Shown here in pieces: positions 9,381 through 17,942 of a stretch of 64,000 nucleotides of DNA. The position numbers and the translations under genes are program-made. The stretch's first letter is position 1. Every line of letters begins with the position of its first letter. The DNA lies in NCBI RefSeq assembly GCF_014697025.1, contig NZ_JACJRC010000024.1, positions 17,935-81,934 on the forward strand, given 5' to 3'. The DNA is from Alkalinema sp. FACHB-956 (GTDB taxonomy: Bacteria > Cyanobacteriota > Cyanobacteriia > Leptolyngbyales > Leptolyngbyaceae). The notes below the pieces were generated by a model, which saw nothing but the letters and a program-made list of their open reading frames with translations, was not told where the DNA came from and searched no databases.

Positions 9381-11195
9381 ATGGCGCTAATTGTTCAAAA
9401 ATACGGGGGAACATCCGTCGGTACGGTCGATCGCATTAAAGCGGTTGCTGAGCGGGTGATTAAAACCGTTAAGGCAGGCAATTCCGTGGTGGTGGTCGTG
9501 TCGGCCATGGGTAAAACCACCGACGGGTTAGTGAAGCTGGCGAGTGAGATTTCGGAAACGCCCAGCCGCCGGGAAATGGATATGTTGCTGGCGACGGGGG
9601 AGCAGATCTCGATTTCCCTGGTGTCGATGGCGTTGCAGGAAGCAGGCCAGCCCGCGATTTCCATGACCGGAGCCCAGGTGGGGATTATTACCGAAGCGCA
9701 CCATACCCGTGCTCGGATTTTAAACATCAGTACCGATCGCTTGCAACGGCACCTGAATGAAGGCAAAGTCGTGGTCGTGGCTGGGTTCCAAGGGGTCAGC
9801 AATACGGAAGATTTGGAAATTACGACCCTAGGGCGAGGGGGATCGGATACCTCTGCCGTGGCCCTAGCCGCTGCGTTGAAGGCGGATTTCTGCGAGATCT
9901 ACACCGATGTCCCAGGCATTCTGACCACCGATCCCCGCTTGGTGCCGGAAGCCCAACTGATGGGCCAGATCACCTGTGATGAAATGCTGGAGTTGGCCAG
10001 CTTGGGAGCCAAGGTGTTGCATCCTCGGGCGGTGGAAATTGCCCGGAACTATGGGGTGCCTTTGGTGGTGCGATCGAGTTGGACGGAGGATCCCGGCACT
10101 TGGGTGACCTCACCAACCCCGCAACCAAGATCGATCGAAGGCTTAGAGCTAGCCCGTCCAGTGGATGGCGTGGAATTTGATGGGGATCAGGCCAAGGTGG
10201 CGTTGCTGCGGGTGCCCGATCGGCCCGGTGTGGCCGCGCGGTTATTTGGCGAGATCGCCCAGCACAGTTTGGATGTGGATTTAATCATCCAGTCCATCCA
10301 CGAGGGCAACACGAATGATATTGCCTTCACAGTGACAAAAGACTCCCTCAACAAGGCGGAAGCCGTCGCCAGTGCCATCCTGCCCGCCCTCGGCACCAGT
10401 CCCGCCGATGATGCAGATGTCATGGTGGAGCAACAAATCGCCAAAATTTCCATTGCGGGCGCAGGCATGATTGGGCGGCCTGGGGTGGCAGCGCAGATGT
10501 TTACGGCGCTGGCCGATGCAGGCGTGAATATCCAGATGATCTCCACGTCGGAAGTCAAGGTCAGTTGTGTGATTGATGCCAACGATCGCGATCGGGCGAT
10601 CGAAACCCTGTGCAGTACCTTTGACATTACCTCTTCGGCGGTCCCAACCAAGGCGGAACCCACGGCAGCGGCGGATCAGGCGGAAAATCCTGCGGTGCGG
10701 GGGGTTGCGTTGGATCTCAAGCAGGCCCGTTTAGCAATTCGCTATGTGCCGGATCTGCCGGGGCTGGCGGCGCGGATTTTCACGCTGCTGGCGGAGCACA
10801 ACATCAGTGTGGATATGATTATTCAGTCCCAGCGGTGCCGCGTGGTGGGGGATGTGATGACCCGCGACATTGCCTTTACGGTGGCCCAGATGGATGCGGA
10901 GGCCGCCAAGCAGGTGTTGGAGCAGGCCCAGGCGGATCTCGGCTGTGGCGAGATCGTTGTGGATAGCGCGATCGCCAAGGTCAGCATCGTTGGGTCAGGC
11001 ATGGTGGGGCAACCGGGCATTGCCGCTAAGATGTTCGACGCGCTGCACCACGAGGGTATCAATATCCAAATGATCGCCACGTCGGAGATTAAGGTCAGTT
11101 GCGTGGTGGCAGAGTCGGAAGGGGTGAAGGCTTTGCAAGCGGTGCATTCGGCCTTTGAATTGGCGGGTAGCCAAAAGGTCTATGTTCCGGCTTAG
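9381..11195 (+). CDS. lysC: Aspartate kinase, four ACT domains
   Basis: Phosphorylates aspartate, the first step to lysine, threonine, methionine and isoleucine. The kinase domain opens with [13 protein letters not shown], directly after the ATG at 9381; an upstream TTG at 9336 would add 15 non-conserved residues and is rejected. Other kinase motifs: [16 protein letters not shown] and [17 protein letters not shown]. Four regulatory ACT domains follow as two pairs (from about nt 10190 and again from about 10730), each pair with the [15 protein letters not shown] or [15 protein letters not shown] signature and [15 protein letters not shown] strands. The 604-residue length with a duplicated ACT pair matches cyanobacterial LysC and implies end-product feedback control. 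No riboswitch is seen upstream. Confidence 0.96.
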   Translation: MALIVQKYGGTSVGTVDRIKAVAERVIKTVKAGNSVVVVVSAMGKTTDGLVKLASEISETPSRREMDMLLATGEQISISLVSMALQEAGQPAISMTGAQVGIITEAHHTRARILNISTDRLQRHLNEGKVVVVAGFQGVSNTEDLEITTLGRGGSDTSAVALAAALKADFCEIYTDVPGILTTDPRLVPEAQLMGQITCDEMLELASLGAKVLHPRAVEIARNYGVPLVVRSSWTEDPGTWVTSPTPQPRSIEGLELARPVDGVEFDGDQAKVALLRVPDRPGVAARLFGEIAQHSLDVDLIIQSIHEGNTNDIAFTVTKDSLNKAEAVASAILPALGTSPADDADVMVEQQIAKISIAGAGMIGRPGVAAQMFTALADAGVNIQMISTSEVKVSCVIDANDRDRAIETLCSTFDITSSAVPTKAEPTAAADQAENPAVRGVALDLKQARLAIRYVPDLPGLAARIFTLLAEHNISVDMIIQSQRCRVVGDVMTRDIAFTVAQMDAEAAKQVLEQAQADLGCGEIVVDSAIAKVSIVGSGMVGQPGIAAKMFDALHHEGINIQMIATSEIKVSCVVAESEGVKALQAVHSAFELAGSQKVYVPA

Positions 11196-11213
11196 GTCAA
11201 GTCTGAGGTTAGC

Positions 11214-11267
11214 GGTTCACTGGGTTAGTTCACTGGGTTGACGGTTCACTGGGTTAGGTTCACTGGA
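11214..11267 (+). repeat. Four copies of GTTCACTGG between lysC and the cupin gene
   Basis: GGTTCACTGGGTTA-like units repeat four times with 1-4 nt between copies. They fill most of the 82-bp spacer and end at the ribosome-binding site (GGAGGGGG) of the cupin gene. Confidence 0.8.
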
Positions 11268-11277
11268 GGGGGTTCTG

Positions 11278-11613
11278 ATGAAATATCGATCGCTGTCCCA
11301 AATTCCCGGTGAGCCGGTTTCCCACAATCCTGAGATCACCAAGCAAGTCATGCTGCGATCGACGGATTTGCCCCATTTGACCAATTTTTCCCAAGCTCGG
11401 TTTGGGCCGGGTCAGTCCGCTGTGGCCCACACCCACGCAGATATGTGCGAGGTGTTTTTTGTGGAGGCGGGGCTGGGGGAAATTCGGATTAATGGAGAAT
11501 GCTATGCGCTGCTGCCGGGAACCTGTGTGGCGGTGGAAGCAGGGGAATTGCACGAGGTGCTGAATACTGGGGAGGCGGATTTGGTGCTGACCTATTTTGG
11601 AATTTCGGTGTAA
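11278..11613 (+). CDS. Cupin-domain protein
   Basis: A single-domain cupin of 111 residues. Cupin motif 1 is seen as HTHADMCEVFFVEAGLGEIRING (metal ligands probably the two His and the Glu). Motif 2 is in PGTCVAVEAGELHEVLNTG, with the third His. Such small cupins bind a metal; the substrate cannot be told from sequence. The ATG at 11278 is preceded by GGAGGGGG at a good distance. It follows lysC on the same strand with 82 bp of repeats and no terminator between, so co-transcription is possible. Confidence 0.85.
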   Translation: MKYRSLSQIPGEPVSHNPEITKQVMLRSTDLPHLTNFSQARFGPGQSAVAHTHADMCEVFFVEAGLGEIRINGECYALLPGTCVAVEAGELHEVLNTGEADLVLTYFGISV

Positions 11614-11718
11614 CGGAAGTTGATCGCAGAATCCCGATCGCTGCCATCCCCCCGCCCAGAATAAATCGAGCTAAGATGAAGCAGTTACGCTGGTTTGTGG
11701 GTAGTAGCTGCTTTTTTT

Positions 11719-12531
11719 ATGGCGAATACGATTTTAGTGACTGGGGCGTCTTCTGGGATTGGTAAAGCAACGGTTTTGTTATTCCAACAACGGGGTTGGA
11801 ATGTGGTTGCTACGGCACGATCGCTGGATAAAACAGCAGATCTTGCAGCATTACCCAATGTATTGTGTCTACCGTTGGATGTAACGGATCGGCAATCGAT
11901 TCGGGCTTCGGTTGAGCAGGCGATCGCGAAGTTTGGTACTCTGAATGCCTTGGTGAATAATGCAGGCTTTGGTTTGGTGGGGGCCTTTGAAGCGTGCTCT
12001 GAGGAAGAAATTCGGCAGCAGTTTGAGACGAATGTGTTTGGCCTCATGGCGGTGACGCGCGCCATCCTGCCCCACTTCCGGGAAACGCGCCAAGGCACGA
12101 TCGTCAATATTGCCTCGATCGGGGGTCGAATTGCCTTTCCGCTGTACAGTCTCTACAACAGTACGAAGTGGGCAGTGGAAGGATTTTCGGAAGCGTTGCA
12201 GTACGAATTGCGGCCCTTTAATATCAAGGTCAAAATTATAGAACCGGGGCCGATTAAGACGGATTTTTACGGTCGATCGATGAATCGGGCTAAGAAGGCG
12301 GATTTAACGGTTTACGATGCCTATGCTGAAAAGGTGCTGCCGAAAATTGATCAGAATGGCGAATTCGGCAGTCCGCCCGAGGTGACGGCAGAGGCGATTT
12401 ATCGTGCGGTGACGGATGGGCGTTGGCGGCTGCGCTATCCCGGTGGGGGCAATGCAAGTTTCCTCTTGACTCTCCGCAAACTGTTGCCCGATGGCCTTTG
12501 GACACAGGTGATGCGATCGCTGGAAAAATAG
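11719..12531 (+). CDS. Short-chain dehydrogenase/reductase
   Basis: A classical SDR of 270 residues. The NAD(P)-binding motif TGASSGIG sits at residues 8-15, followed by a basic stretch (ATARSLDK) suggesting NADP preference, then NNAGFG and a catalytic Ser/Tyr/Lys arrangement in NIASIGGRIAF and YNSTK. IEPGPIKTDFYG follows, as in SDRs acting on lipids or sterol-like substrates; the substrate is unknown. The ATG at 11719 begins the conserved ANTILVTGA and is preferred to a TTG 24 bp upstream. The gene converges on the amine oxidase gene with only 14 bp between stops. Confidence 0.9.
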   Translation: MANTILVTGASSGIGKATVLLFQQRGWNVVATARSLDKTADLAALPNVLCLPLDVTDRQSIRASVEQAIAKFGTLNALVNNAGFGLVGAFEACSEEEIRQQFETNVFGLMAVTRAILPHFRETRQGTIVNIASIGGRIAFPLYSLYNSTKWAVEGFSEALQYELRPFNIKVKIIEPGPIKTDFYGRSMNRAKKADLTVYDAYAEKVLPKIDQNGEFGSPPEVTAEAIYRAVTDGRWRLRYPGGGNASFLLTLRKLLPDGLWTQVMRSLEK

Positions 12532-12545
12532 AGCCGTCGCGATAT

Positions 12546-13931
12546 TTACGCGGTCTTTAGAATCTCTCGGGCGGCCCGCAAGCCAGATAAATAGGCACCG
12601 TGGGCTGTGCCGAAATAGTCTGAGTGAGAGGCTTCACCCGCGAAAAATACGGACTTGCCTAGGGGGGCTGCCAGCGTTTGGCGCATCCGGGGTACTGCAC
12701 CCACGGGATTATAGGAATAGGAGCCTAACGCAAAGGGATCAGTTGCCCAACGGGTGATTTGATAGTCCATGGGGGCAGGAATGCTGGCTCCGTAGAGGGT
12801 TCTTAAGGTTTGCATGGCACTGGCAACAATTTGTTCATCTGACCAGGCTTCGATTGCTTTGCCCCGATCGGCTGCGTTAAATCCTAGCAGGATGGGCAGA
12901 TTGGCGACTCGCTGGAAGCTGACCCACTCTGTCCACTCCCCATGCTGGGCTGCAATATGTTCTAACCAATCCACATCAGCGGGCCAAAATACCTGCGGAA
13001 AACGTAGATAGCATTTGTTCAGGACGCCCATGCCTAGTTTCGCGATCGCAGTTTGTTTGTTCTGGGGGAGGGCTGGGGTGAAGCGTACCGTGCCAGCTTG
13101 CAAGACGCCTAGGGGCAGTGTAACGACGATTTGGTCGGCGAGGAATTCGGTCTTTTGAGTAATCACGCGCAGGGGCGATTGCTGCCATTGAATTTCTTGG
13201 ACAACTTGCCCCAGTTGAATGGATAATCCTTGGGCTAGGAATTCGGGAATGACGTGAAATCCCTGTACGAAGAGGTCATCCTCGCCTCCAAAGTCCTGGC
13301 CACTGTCATACCATTGTGCGGAGAGGTGTTCTGCGCTTCCGGCGTACTCCTGCTCAATCTCGCTACTCAGAATAAAGTTGATGAAGCGGTAGGATTCTGA
13401 GGATGGGTCAAAGGGGGCGATCAAGGGGGCGATCGCTTGGCGAATGGAGGTATCGGGATCCTGGTTTTGCGCTTTCTTTAACGATCGCAGGACTTGCTGT
13501 CTCCAGCTGTCTAGGCGGGCTTCTTGGGCGTTGGAGAGGGGGTTTCCGGAGGTGTTGTAGGTGATGGATTGGGTGTAGCGGGTTGTGAGTCGTTGAGCCT
13601 TGATTTGGGTGGCTAAATCCGTGAGGGGATTGCCTTGGGTTCCATGAATCCAGGTGGCACCGAAATCCAGGGGGATATCGGGCCAATGGGAACTGGTCCA
13701 AATGCGTCCCCCAATGCGATCGCGGGCTTCGATGACGATGACGTTATGGCCTTGTTTGTGCAATTCCTGGGCGGCGGCTAATCCTGCTAAGCCAGCCCCA
13801 ATAACGATAATTTGTTTCTGTTGGGATGGGGCGGTAGGGGCGGTAGGTTGTTGCAGGTCTTCGCGACAGGCGTTACTGACCGATCCGAGCAGCGAAAACC
13901 CAAATAGTGTCAGGAAATTTCGTCGATGCAT
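12546..13931 (-). CDS. FAD-dependent (poly)amine oxidase, exported
   Basis: A flavin monoamine oxidase of 461 residues. The dinucleotide-binding motif IVIGAGLAGLAAAQEL begins near residue 41, followed by VIEARDRIGGRIWT, the signature of the MAO/LSD1/polyamine oxidase family. The C-terminal FAD motif is FFAGEASHSDYFGTAHGAYLSG. The N-terminus MHRRNFLTLFGFSLLG has a twin-arginine-like RR, and VSNAC just before the mature region looks like a lipobox, so Tat export of a folded flavoprotein, possibly as a lipoprotein, is inferred. The amine substrate is unknown. The start region overlaps a possible integron boundary (see the TPR gene). Confidence 0.9.
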   Translation of the reverse strand: MHRRNFLTLFGFSLLGSVSNACREDLQQPTAPTAPSQQKQIIVIGAGLAGLAAAQELHKQGHNVIVIEARDRIGGRIWTSSHWPDIPLDFGATWIHGTQGNPLTDLATQIKAQRLTTRYTQSITYNTSGNPLSNAQEARLDSWRQQVLRSLKKAQNQDPDTSIRQAIAPLIAPFDPSSESYRFINFILSSEIEQEYAGSAEHLSAQWYDSGQDFGGEDDLFVQGFHVIPEFLAQGLSIQLGQVVQEIQWQQSPLRVITQKTEFLADQIVVTLPLGVLQAGTVRFTPALPQNKQTAIAKLGMGVLNKCYLRFPQVFWPADVDWLEHIAAQHGEWTEWVSFQRVANLPILLGFNAADRGKAIEAWSDEQIVASAMQTLRTLYGASIPAPMDYQITRWATDPFALGSYSYNPVGAVPRMRQTLAAPLGKSVFFAGEASHSDYFGTAHGAYLSGLRAAREILKTA

Positions 13932-13968
13932 GGTTTGTTAGCCTGCGCCGTCTGAGAAATATTATCGT

Positions 13969-15300
13969 TCAAGACTCAACCTGAGACTGAATTTCTGCCA
14001 AGGATTGTATTACCTTTTGATGGAATATGGAGTCTCGAAGTTTTTGACAGATTTGTGCAGCTTGTTCTAGGTCGGCTATTGCTCCTTCTCGATCTCCCAT
14101 ACGATATCGTGCTAAGCCCCTTTGATAGAAACCATGCTCATCATTGGTATCAATTTCGCCACTCTGATTCGCCTCAAGTGCTATTGCTTGTTGGAAGTCT
14201 TCCAGCGCGCCTTTCTGATTATTCAAGTCGTAGTGAATATTACCCCGACAATAGTAGGCTGGCACGAGATTTACATCAAGATTCAGGGCTTCGTTTAGGC
14301 TAGAGATTGCCTCATGATTCATATTTAATAGGTGCTGGACAAGCGCCTGATTGTAGTAAGCGTTGGCAGAAGGTCGCAAGCTAGTGACTTGGGCAAAATC
14401 TTCTAATGCTCCTTGGTTGTCACCCAGATAGCCACGAATTATACCGCGATAGCTATAAGCATATGCATCCTCTGGCATGAGTTGAATAACTTGCGTGTAA
14501 TCTTCAATTGCGCCTGTATAATCCCCCTTATAGAAGCGGGCAGTACCTCGTTTTTTGAAACTGTCTATGTTTTCTAGCTTTGAACGAGAGAGTCCTGGGA
14601 AGTATCCTGTATTACCTAGCGTGAGTTGAATGACCTGGTTGTAATCTTCAATTGCTTGTTCATAGTTCCTCAGCTTTTCATAAGTAGAACCCCGAGCGTT
14701 GTAAGCATCTATATAACTGGATCTAAGGCGAATAGCATGACTATAGTGCTTAATTGCATTCTCATAATCACCTAACACTTTACATGTATTACCCCAGTTG
14801 TAATAAGCAATTGGTGAATCAGGATCTAGTTCAATTGCGCGTTCATAGTCTTTAAGTGCCTCTTGATGATCGCCCTGATCGGCATATGCTGCGCCTCGAT
14901 TGATATATGCACCTACGAACTCGGCCTTCAAGCGGATAGCTTCACTGTTATCCTCTACAGCATTGGAATAATTACCTAAAAGGTAATGGACACTGGCTCG
15001 ATTAAAGTACGCCTCGGCAGTATGGGGAAATTTGCTCAATATTCGAGGTGCCTTGCTCAATACAAAGTTAAAATCTTCGAGCGCTTTCTGATAGTTGCCC
15101 TGCTCAGCGTGAGTGACCCCTCGATCAAGGGTGCTGAACATTTCCGCTTTTACCCAAGCCACATGTTCAGACTGTTTAACAAACAAATACCACACTGTTG
15201 CAAGAATGACTAAAACTAAAAACGGAATGCTACCAGGAAAGATAGCTGCCACTAAAACTACTAAGACAAATGTCAGTATTGCTGTAAAAACAGGATGCAT
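13969..15300 (-). CDS. Membrane-anchored TPR-repeat protein
   Basis: 443 residues from the ATG at 15300; a TTG at 15324 would add eight residues. Residues 1-45 form two hydrophobic segments (AILTFVLVVLVAAIFPG and PFLVLVILATVWYLFV). About nine TPR units follow, with repeated AYxxRGxxxxxxGDxxxAxxDxxxAI patterns such as AYINRGAAYADQGDHQEALKDYERAI. It is probably a scaffold for protein-protein contacts. The gene is clearly more AT-rich than the flanking amine oxidase and lysC region. It lies on the cassette side of the integron, directly beyond the attC site, in the same orientation as the cassette gene. It could be a second, decayed cassette or simply chromosomal. Confidence 0.85.
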   Translation of the reverse strand: MHPVFTAILTFVLVVLVAAIFPGSIPFLVLVILATVWYLFVKQSEHVAWVKAEMFSTLDRGVTHAEQGNYQKALEDFNFVLSKAPRILSKFPHTAEAYFNRASVHYLLGNYSNAVEDNSEAIRLKAEFVGAYINRGAAYADQGDHQEALKDYERAIELDPDSPIAYYNWGNTCKVLGDYENAIKHYSHAIRLRSSYIDAYNARGSTYEKLRNYEQAIEDYNQVIQLTLGNTGYFPGLSRSKLENIDSFKKRGTARFYKGDYTGAIEDYTQVIQLMPEDAYAYSYRGIIRGYLGDNQGALEDFAQVTSLRPSANAYYNQALVQHLLNMNHEAISSLNEALNLDVNLVPAYYCRGNIHYDLNNQKGALEDFQQAIALEANQSGEIDTNDEHGFYQRGLARYRMGDREGAIADLEQAAQICQKLRDSIFHQKVIQSLAEIQSQVES

Positions 15301-15431
15301 AAAGGCATAGGATGGACAGAGCAATTACAAAATCAGGTTTTCAAAAAACGCCAGATGTAAATGAATTTAAACTTCAACGGTAAATGCATCCCACCAATGG
15401 CTTCCAGCTATATCCTCACCCAGGGATTGAG

Positions 15432-15518
15432 GGCTAACGGTTCGATTCAGCGGCGACCAACCAACTGGAACGTTAGACGAAGAAACTTTGCTCGTCCGCT
15501 GCAATCGAATTGTTATCT
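15432..15518 (-). other. attC recombination site of an integron gene cassette
   Basis: Read on the minus strand it has the full attC layout: R'' AGATAAC, 5-nt spacer AATTC, L'' GATTGCAG (8 nt), a 41-nt central part, then L' CTGAATC (7 nt), 5-nt spacer GAACC and R' GTTAGCC. The arms form an imperfect hairpin in which the extra G of L'' is extrahelical, as in known attC sites, where it sets strand choice. R' fits GTTRRRY at 6 of 7 positions. It lies 22 bp beyond the stop codon of the nucleotidyltransferase gene. Confidence 0.9.
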
Positions 15519-16148
15519 CGCTGTCGCTTCACTTTCGTGTCTACTCGGAGTCTGTCATAACACCAACATACTCTTCTGGAAGTGGAAGATTGAAGTATTG
15601 CTGCAATAATTGAATGTCATGAATATCTTTTGCTTGGGGCTTGTATCCGGTATGACATAGCATCTGAGTTTCAGGGGTGATGCAAGAAATCACATTGCCG
15701 TCGATCATACCCTGTCCAGCCAAACTATTTTGTGGATAGTAAAAAGGCGTACCATCTTGCAGGACTTGAATGAACTGCCCGCTACTACCCTGTTGTACGG
15801 TATGAAAGTCAACACTACGACCATTATCATCTTTCATCACAAACCGCGTCGGCAACTCGTTCAACATGACAGCAAAGTGATAAATAGCGAGGGTCTGCTC
15901 AATATGGTTTGCATCCTCCAACCTCACTACGAGATCGAGATCACTGTGCGATCGTGTTTGTTGACCGACTAGGGCATCGACCCCCCAACCGCCATCTAAC
16001 CATACAGAAATCCCTGCCCGCTCTAACCAGGTCACAATCTGCAACACATCTTCTGATTTCATACAGGAACGAAGCGACACAACAATATTTTGAATGCTAA
16101 CAGATCAGCTTTCAACTACTGCCACCACCCGAAACCGCAGCGAGATAA
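15438..16148 (-). mobile_element. Integron gene cassette carrying a nucleotidyltransferase
   Basis: A 711-bp unit bounded by G/TT cut points: GTTATCT at 16149-16143 (minus strand) and the R' GTTAGCC at 15438-15432. The start sequence GTTATCT is the exact complement of its own R'' (AGATAAC), the rule for a real cassette that closes as a circle. The match continues to 12 bp (GTTATCTCGCTG against CAGCGAGATAAC). One gene fills it, pointing away from intI. Confidence 0.85.
15541..16062 (-). CDS. Nucleotidyltransferase of the ANT(2'')/LinB type, cassette-borne
   Basis: 173 residues from the ATG at 16062; a GTG at 16080 would add six. The active-site motif reads GGWGVDALVGQQTRSHSDLDLVV, that is GGW...D followed by SDLDL, as in aminoglycoside-2''-adenylyltransferase and lincosamide nucleotidyltransferase families. 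The C-terminal part has AGQGMIDGNVISCITPETQ and GYKPQAKDIHDIQLL, the usual helper region with K and D after GY. The known family transfers AMP to a hydroxyl of an antibiotic; whether this protein inactivates a drug or modifies another small molecule cannot be told. It is the only gene in the cassette, 22 bp before attC, with an 86-bp leader from the cassette start. It is AT-richer than the chromosome around it. Confidence 0.85.
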   Translation of the reverse strand: MKSEDVLQIVTWLERAGISVWLDGGWGVDALVGQQTRSHSDLDLVVRLEDANHIEQTLAIYHFAVMLNELPTRFVMKDDNGRSVDFHTVQQGSSGQFIQVLQDGTPFYYPQNSLAGQGMIDGNVISCITPETQMLCHTGYKPQAKDIHDIQLLQQYFNLPLPEEYVGVMTDSE

Positions 16149-16149
16149 C

Positions 16150-16369
16150 TAGTATTTATATGGATCTGAGCGGATAACTACCTGAATAGGACTGTTATCC
16201 AACTTAATCCGTATAAATCCGAGATAACGACATTATCCGGATTGAGGCGGATAATTCCGGTTTGGGTACATTATCCGGTAGTTCACGGTTTCCAACAGCT
16301 AACTTTTGGGAAATCTTAAGATCAGAGATAGTGCTGCCCAGTCAACTTCATCCCTGATTAGCGTCATGT
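16150..16369 (-). promoter_or_regulatory. attI-like region with repeated GATAAC/TTATCC boxes
   Basis: Between the cassette start and intI lie seven copies of a short box in both directions: GGATAAC 16172, GTTATCC 16194, AGATAAC 16222, TTATCC 16233, GGATAAT 16249, TTATCC 16271, plus the junction AGATAAC at 16143. CATTATCCGG is repeated exactly at 16231 and 16269. The boxes match the core GTTATCT of the crossover site, so they are probably integrase-binding sites of attI. They could instead be operators of the divergent promoters that must lie here (intI to the right, cassette Pc to the left). Confidence 0.6.
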
Positions 16370-17332
16370 ATGACTGATTCCCCCAAATTATTCGATCGGA
16401 TCCATGAAACCTTCCGACTCAAACACCTCAGCCCCAGAACGGAAAAGTCCTATCTCTACTACATCAAAGACTTTCTGCGGTTCCACCACCTGAGGCACCC
16501 ACGCGACTTGGGGGTCGATGACATTCGGCAGTATCTCTCCTACTTGGCAGTGGAAAAGCAGGTTGCTGCATCTACCCAAAATATTGCCCTGAGTGCTTTG
16601 TTATTTTTGTACCAGCAGGTTTTGACGATCGAGCTGCCCTACATCGATCATATTGAACGAGCCAAGCAACCCGATCGACTGCCTGTGGTCTTTACCCAAG
16701 ACGAGGTGCGGCAGATTCTGGCTGAGCTAGAAGGCTTGCCCCATCTCGTTGTTAGTCTGTTATATGGTTCGGGAATGCGGCTCGGTGAATGTGTCCGACT
16801 CCGGGTGAAAGACCTGGACTTCACCTACCAGCAAATTACGATTCGCGATGCCAAAGGGTATAAACATCGTGTCACAATGCTTCCCCAAAAGCTGATCCCA
16901 GCCCTGCAACAACAATTGCTGACCGCTCGACAGATTCATCAGCAGGATTTAGCGGAAGGGTTTGGTGCAGTTGAACTTCCCGATGCCCTAGCCAGAAAAT
17001 ACACCAATGCACCCCGATCGTGGAACTGGCAATATGTCTTTCCCGCTCGGAATCGATCGTGTGATCCGCGATCAGGTGTCATTCGTCGGCATCATTTACT
17101 TGAAGACGTGATCCAAAAAGCAGTACGCTACGCGATCCGCCGTGCCAAAATCACAAAACACGGCAGTTGTCACACCTTCCGCCATTCCTTTGCCACCCAC
17201 CTCCTACAAAATGGCTACGACATCCGCACAGTGCAAGAACTGTTAGGCCATAAGGATGTGAAAACGACGATGATCTATACCCATGTGCTGAATCGGGGTG
17301 GCCGAGGTGTCCGCAGTCCATTAGATAACTAA
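16370..17332 (+). CDS. intI: Integron integrase (IntI-type tyrosine recombinase)
   Basis: Catalyses recombination between attI and attC sites. The 320-residue protein has a SAM-like N-terminal DNA-binding domain (1-95) and a tyrosine-recombinase catalytic domain with R137 ([11 protein letters not shown]), K162, H268 and R271 ([13 protein letters not shown]), H294 (LLGHKD) and nucleophile Y303. Residues about 200-225 ([18 protein letters not shown], then QYVFPA) are the extra helix found only in IntI proteins and not in XerC/D. The tail [11 protein letters not shown] is also typical of IntI. It is divergent from the cassette gene, the standard integron geometry, and is intact. The ATG at 16370 starts the conserved region; no strong ribosome-binding site is seen. 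Confidence 0.95.
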   Translation: MTDSPKLFDRIHETFRLKHLSPRTEKSYLYYIKDFLRFHHLRHPRDLGVDDIRQYLSYLAVEKQVAASTQNIALSALLFLYQQVLTIELPYIDHIERAKQPDRLPVVFTQDEVRQILAELEGLPHLVVSLLYGSGMRLGECVRLRVKDLDFTYQQITIRDAKGYKHRVTMLPQKLIPALQQQLLTARQIHQQDLAEGFGAVELPDALARKYTNAPRSWNWQYVFPARNRSCDPRSGVIRRHHLLEDVIQKAVRYAIRRAKITKHGSCHTFRHSFATHLLQNGYDIRTVQELLGHKDVKTTMIYTHVLNRGGRGVRSPLDN

Positions 17333-17357
17333 CTGCGGGACACCGATGCTTCAACCG

Positions 17358-17576
17358 TTAACGCTGCCGTTCGCGACTCAATATGCTGATGTATTGCCCG
17401 TCGGAATGCACGATCTTCATCGGCTGACTCCAGTGAATTCTGTCCGCAATCCGATGGGCATGGAATTGATTAATCGTATCCTGCACGAACTCCTTGTGAC
17501 CGATCAAGTGGATCTGTAAGCGTTGTTTCTCAGGTTGAACTTCACGATCGCTCCGATCGCTAGAACCATTTGCCAT
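17358..17576 (-). CDS. 72-aa conserved-type small protein, paralogue 1
   Basis: The ATG at 17576 with AGGAGAA about 9 nt upstream gives 72 residues. It shares a fold-wide pattern with the product of 60788-61006: (Q)xHLIGHKEFVQDTINQ against FYLVGTREEVQSTINQ, then RIADRIHWSQP against RFSDRVRWSPP, and a Y(I/V)S(I/K)xxRxR end. It has no signal peptide or cysteine. Predicted as a small beta-alpha-beta protein; the family is not recognised. Both copies sit behind the same structured leader with an attenuator-like hairpin, which is the main clue to regulation. It runs tail-to-tail with intI, 25 bp apart. Confidence 0.72.
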   Translation of the reverse strand: MANGSSDRSDREVQPEKQRLQIHLIGHKEFVQDTINQFHAHRIADRIHWSQPMKIVHSDGQYISILSRERQR

Positions 17577-17766
17577 AATTGAGCTTCTCCTGTTGGGAAT
17601 TGGAATGAAGCCCAAAAATTTAGAGCCACCCCGTTTGACATCACAAACAAGAGTGGCTCGATCGAATGTTAAAATTCTCAACAAGCCTCCTTGCTGCTGG
17701 ATCAGCGAGGGGGTTAGCTACTTGGGGTTGTGGCTGCAATCCCGAGTAGTGCCCTAAATTTTTAGG
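17577..17766 (-). ncRNA. Structured 5' leader with attenuator-like terminator, copy 1
   Basis: On the minus strand: a stem CTACT/AGTAG enclosing a loop with TTGCAGCCA; then CCCCCT and AGGAGG around a GCTG/CAGC hairpin; then ATTTTAACATTCGATCG, identical in copy 2; then GAGCCAC/GTGGCTC with inner GTTTG/CAAAC (17623-17659), followed by TAAATTTTT; then the ribosome-binding site AGGAGAA. An intrinsic terminator placed before the coding region suggests transcription attenuation or a riboswitch. I do not recognise it as a known Rfam class. Confidence 0.65.
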
Positions 17767-17942
17767 ATCCCAGCGGCCCTGTGCTTCATACCAAACCCTC
17801 TCACGAAAGAAGGATGTCCACGAAGCCGCCTTGAAAAACTACACTACGAATAAAGTAGTGGCAGTGTCAATCCGTACTGCAAAAATCAATTCAGGTATCA
17901 TTTAGCACCCGTAGGAGCAAACCTAGGAGCAACCCACCGCCC

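Noticed and set aside
13937..13943. Full second attC at the TPR gene end
   Set aside because: Only a 7-base R''-like match is present; no hairpin partner or R' could be found in the following 150 bp, so it is kept only as a weak hint.
15361..15609. Open frame on the plus strand across the attC
   Set aside because: It is explained by the attC hairpin and the cassette gene on the other strand.
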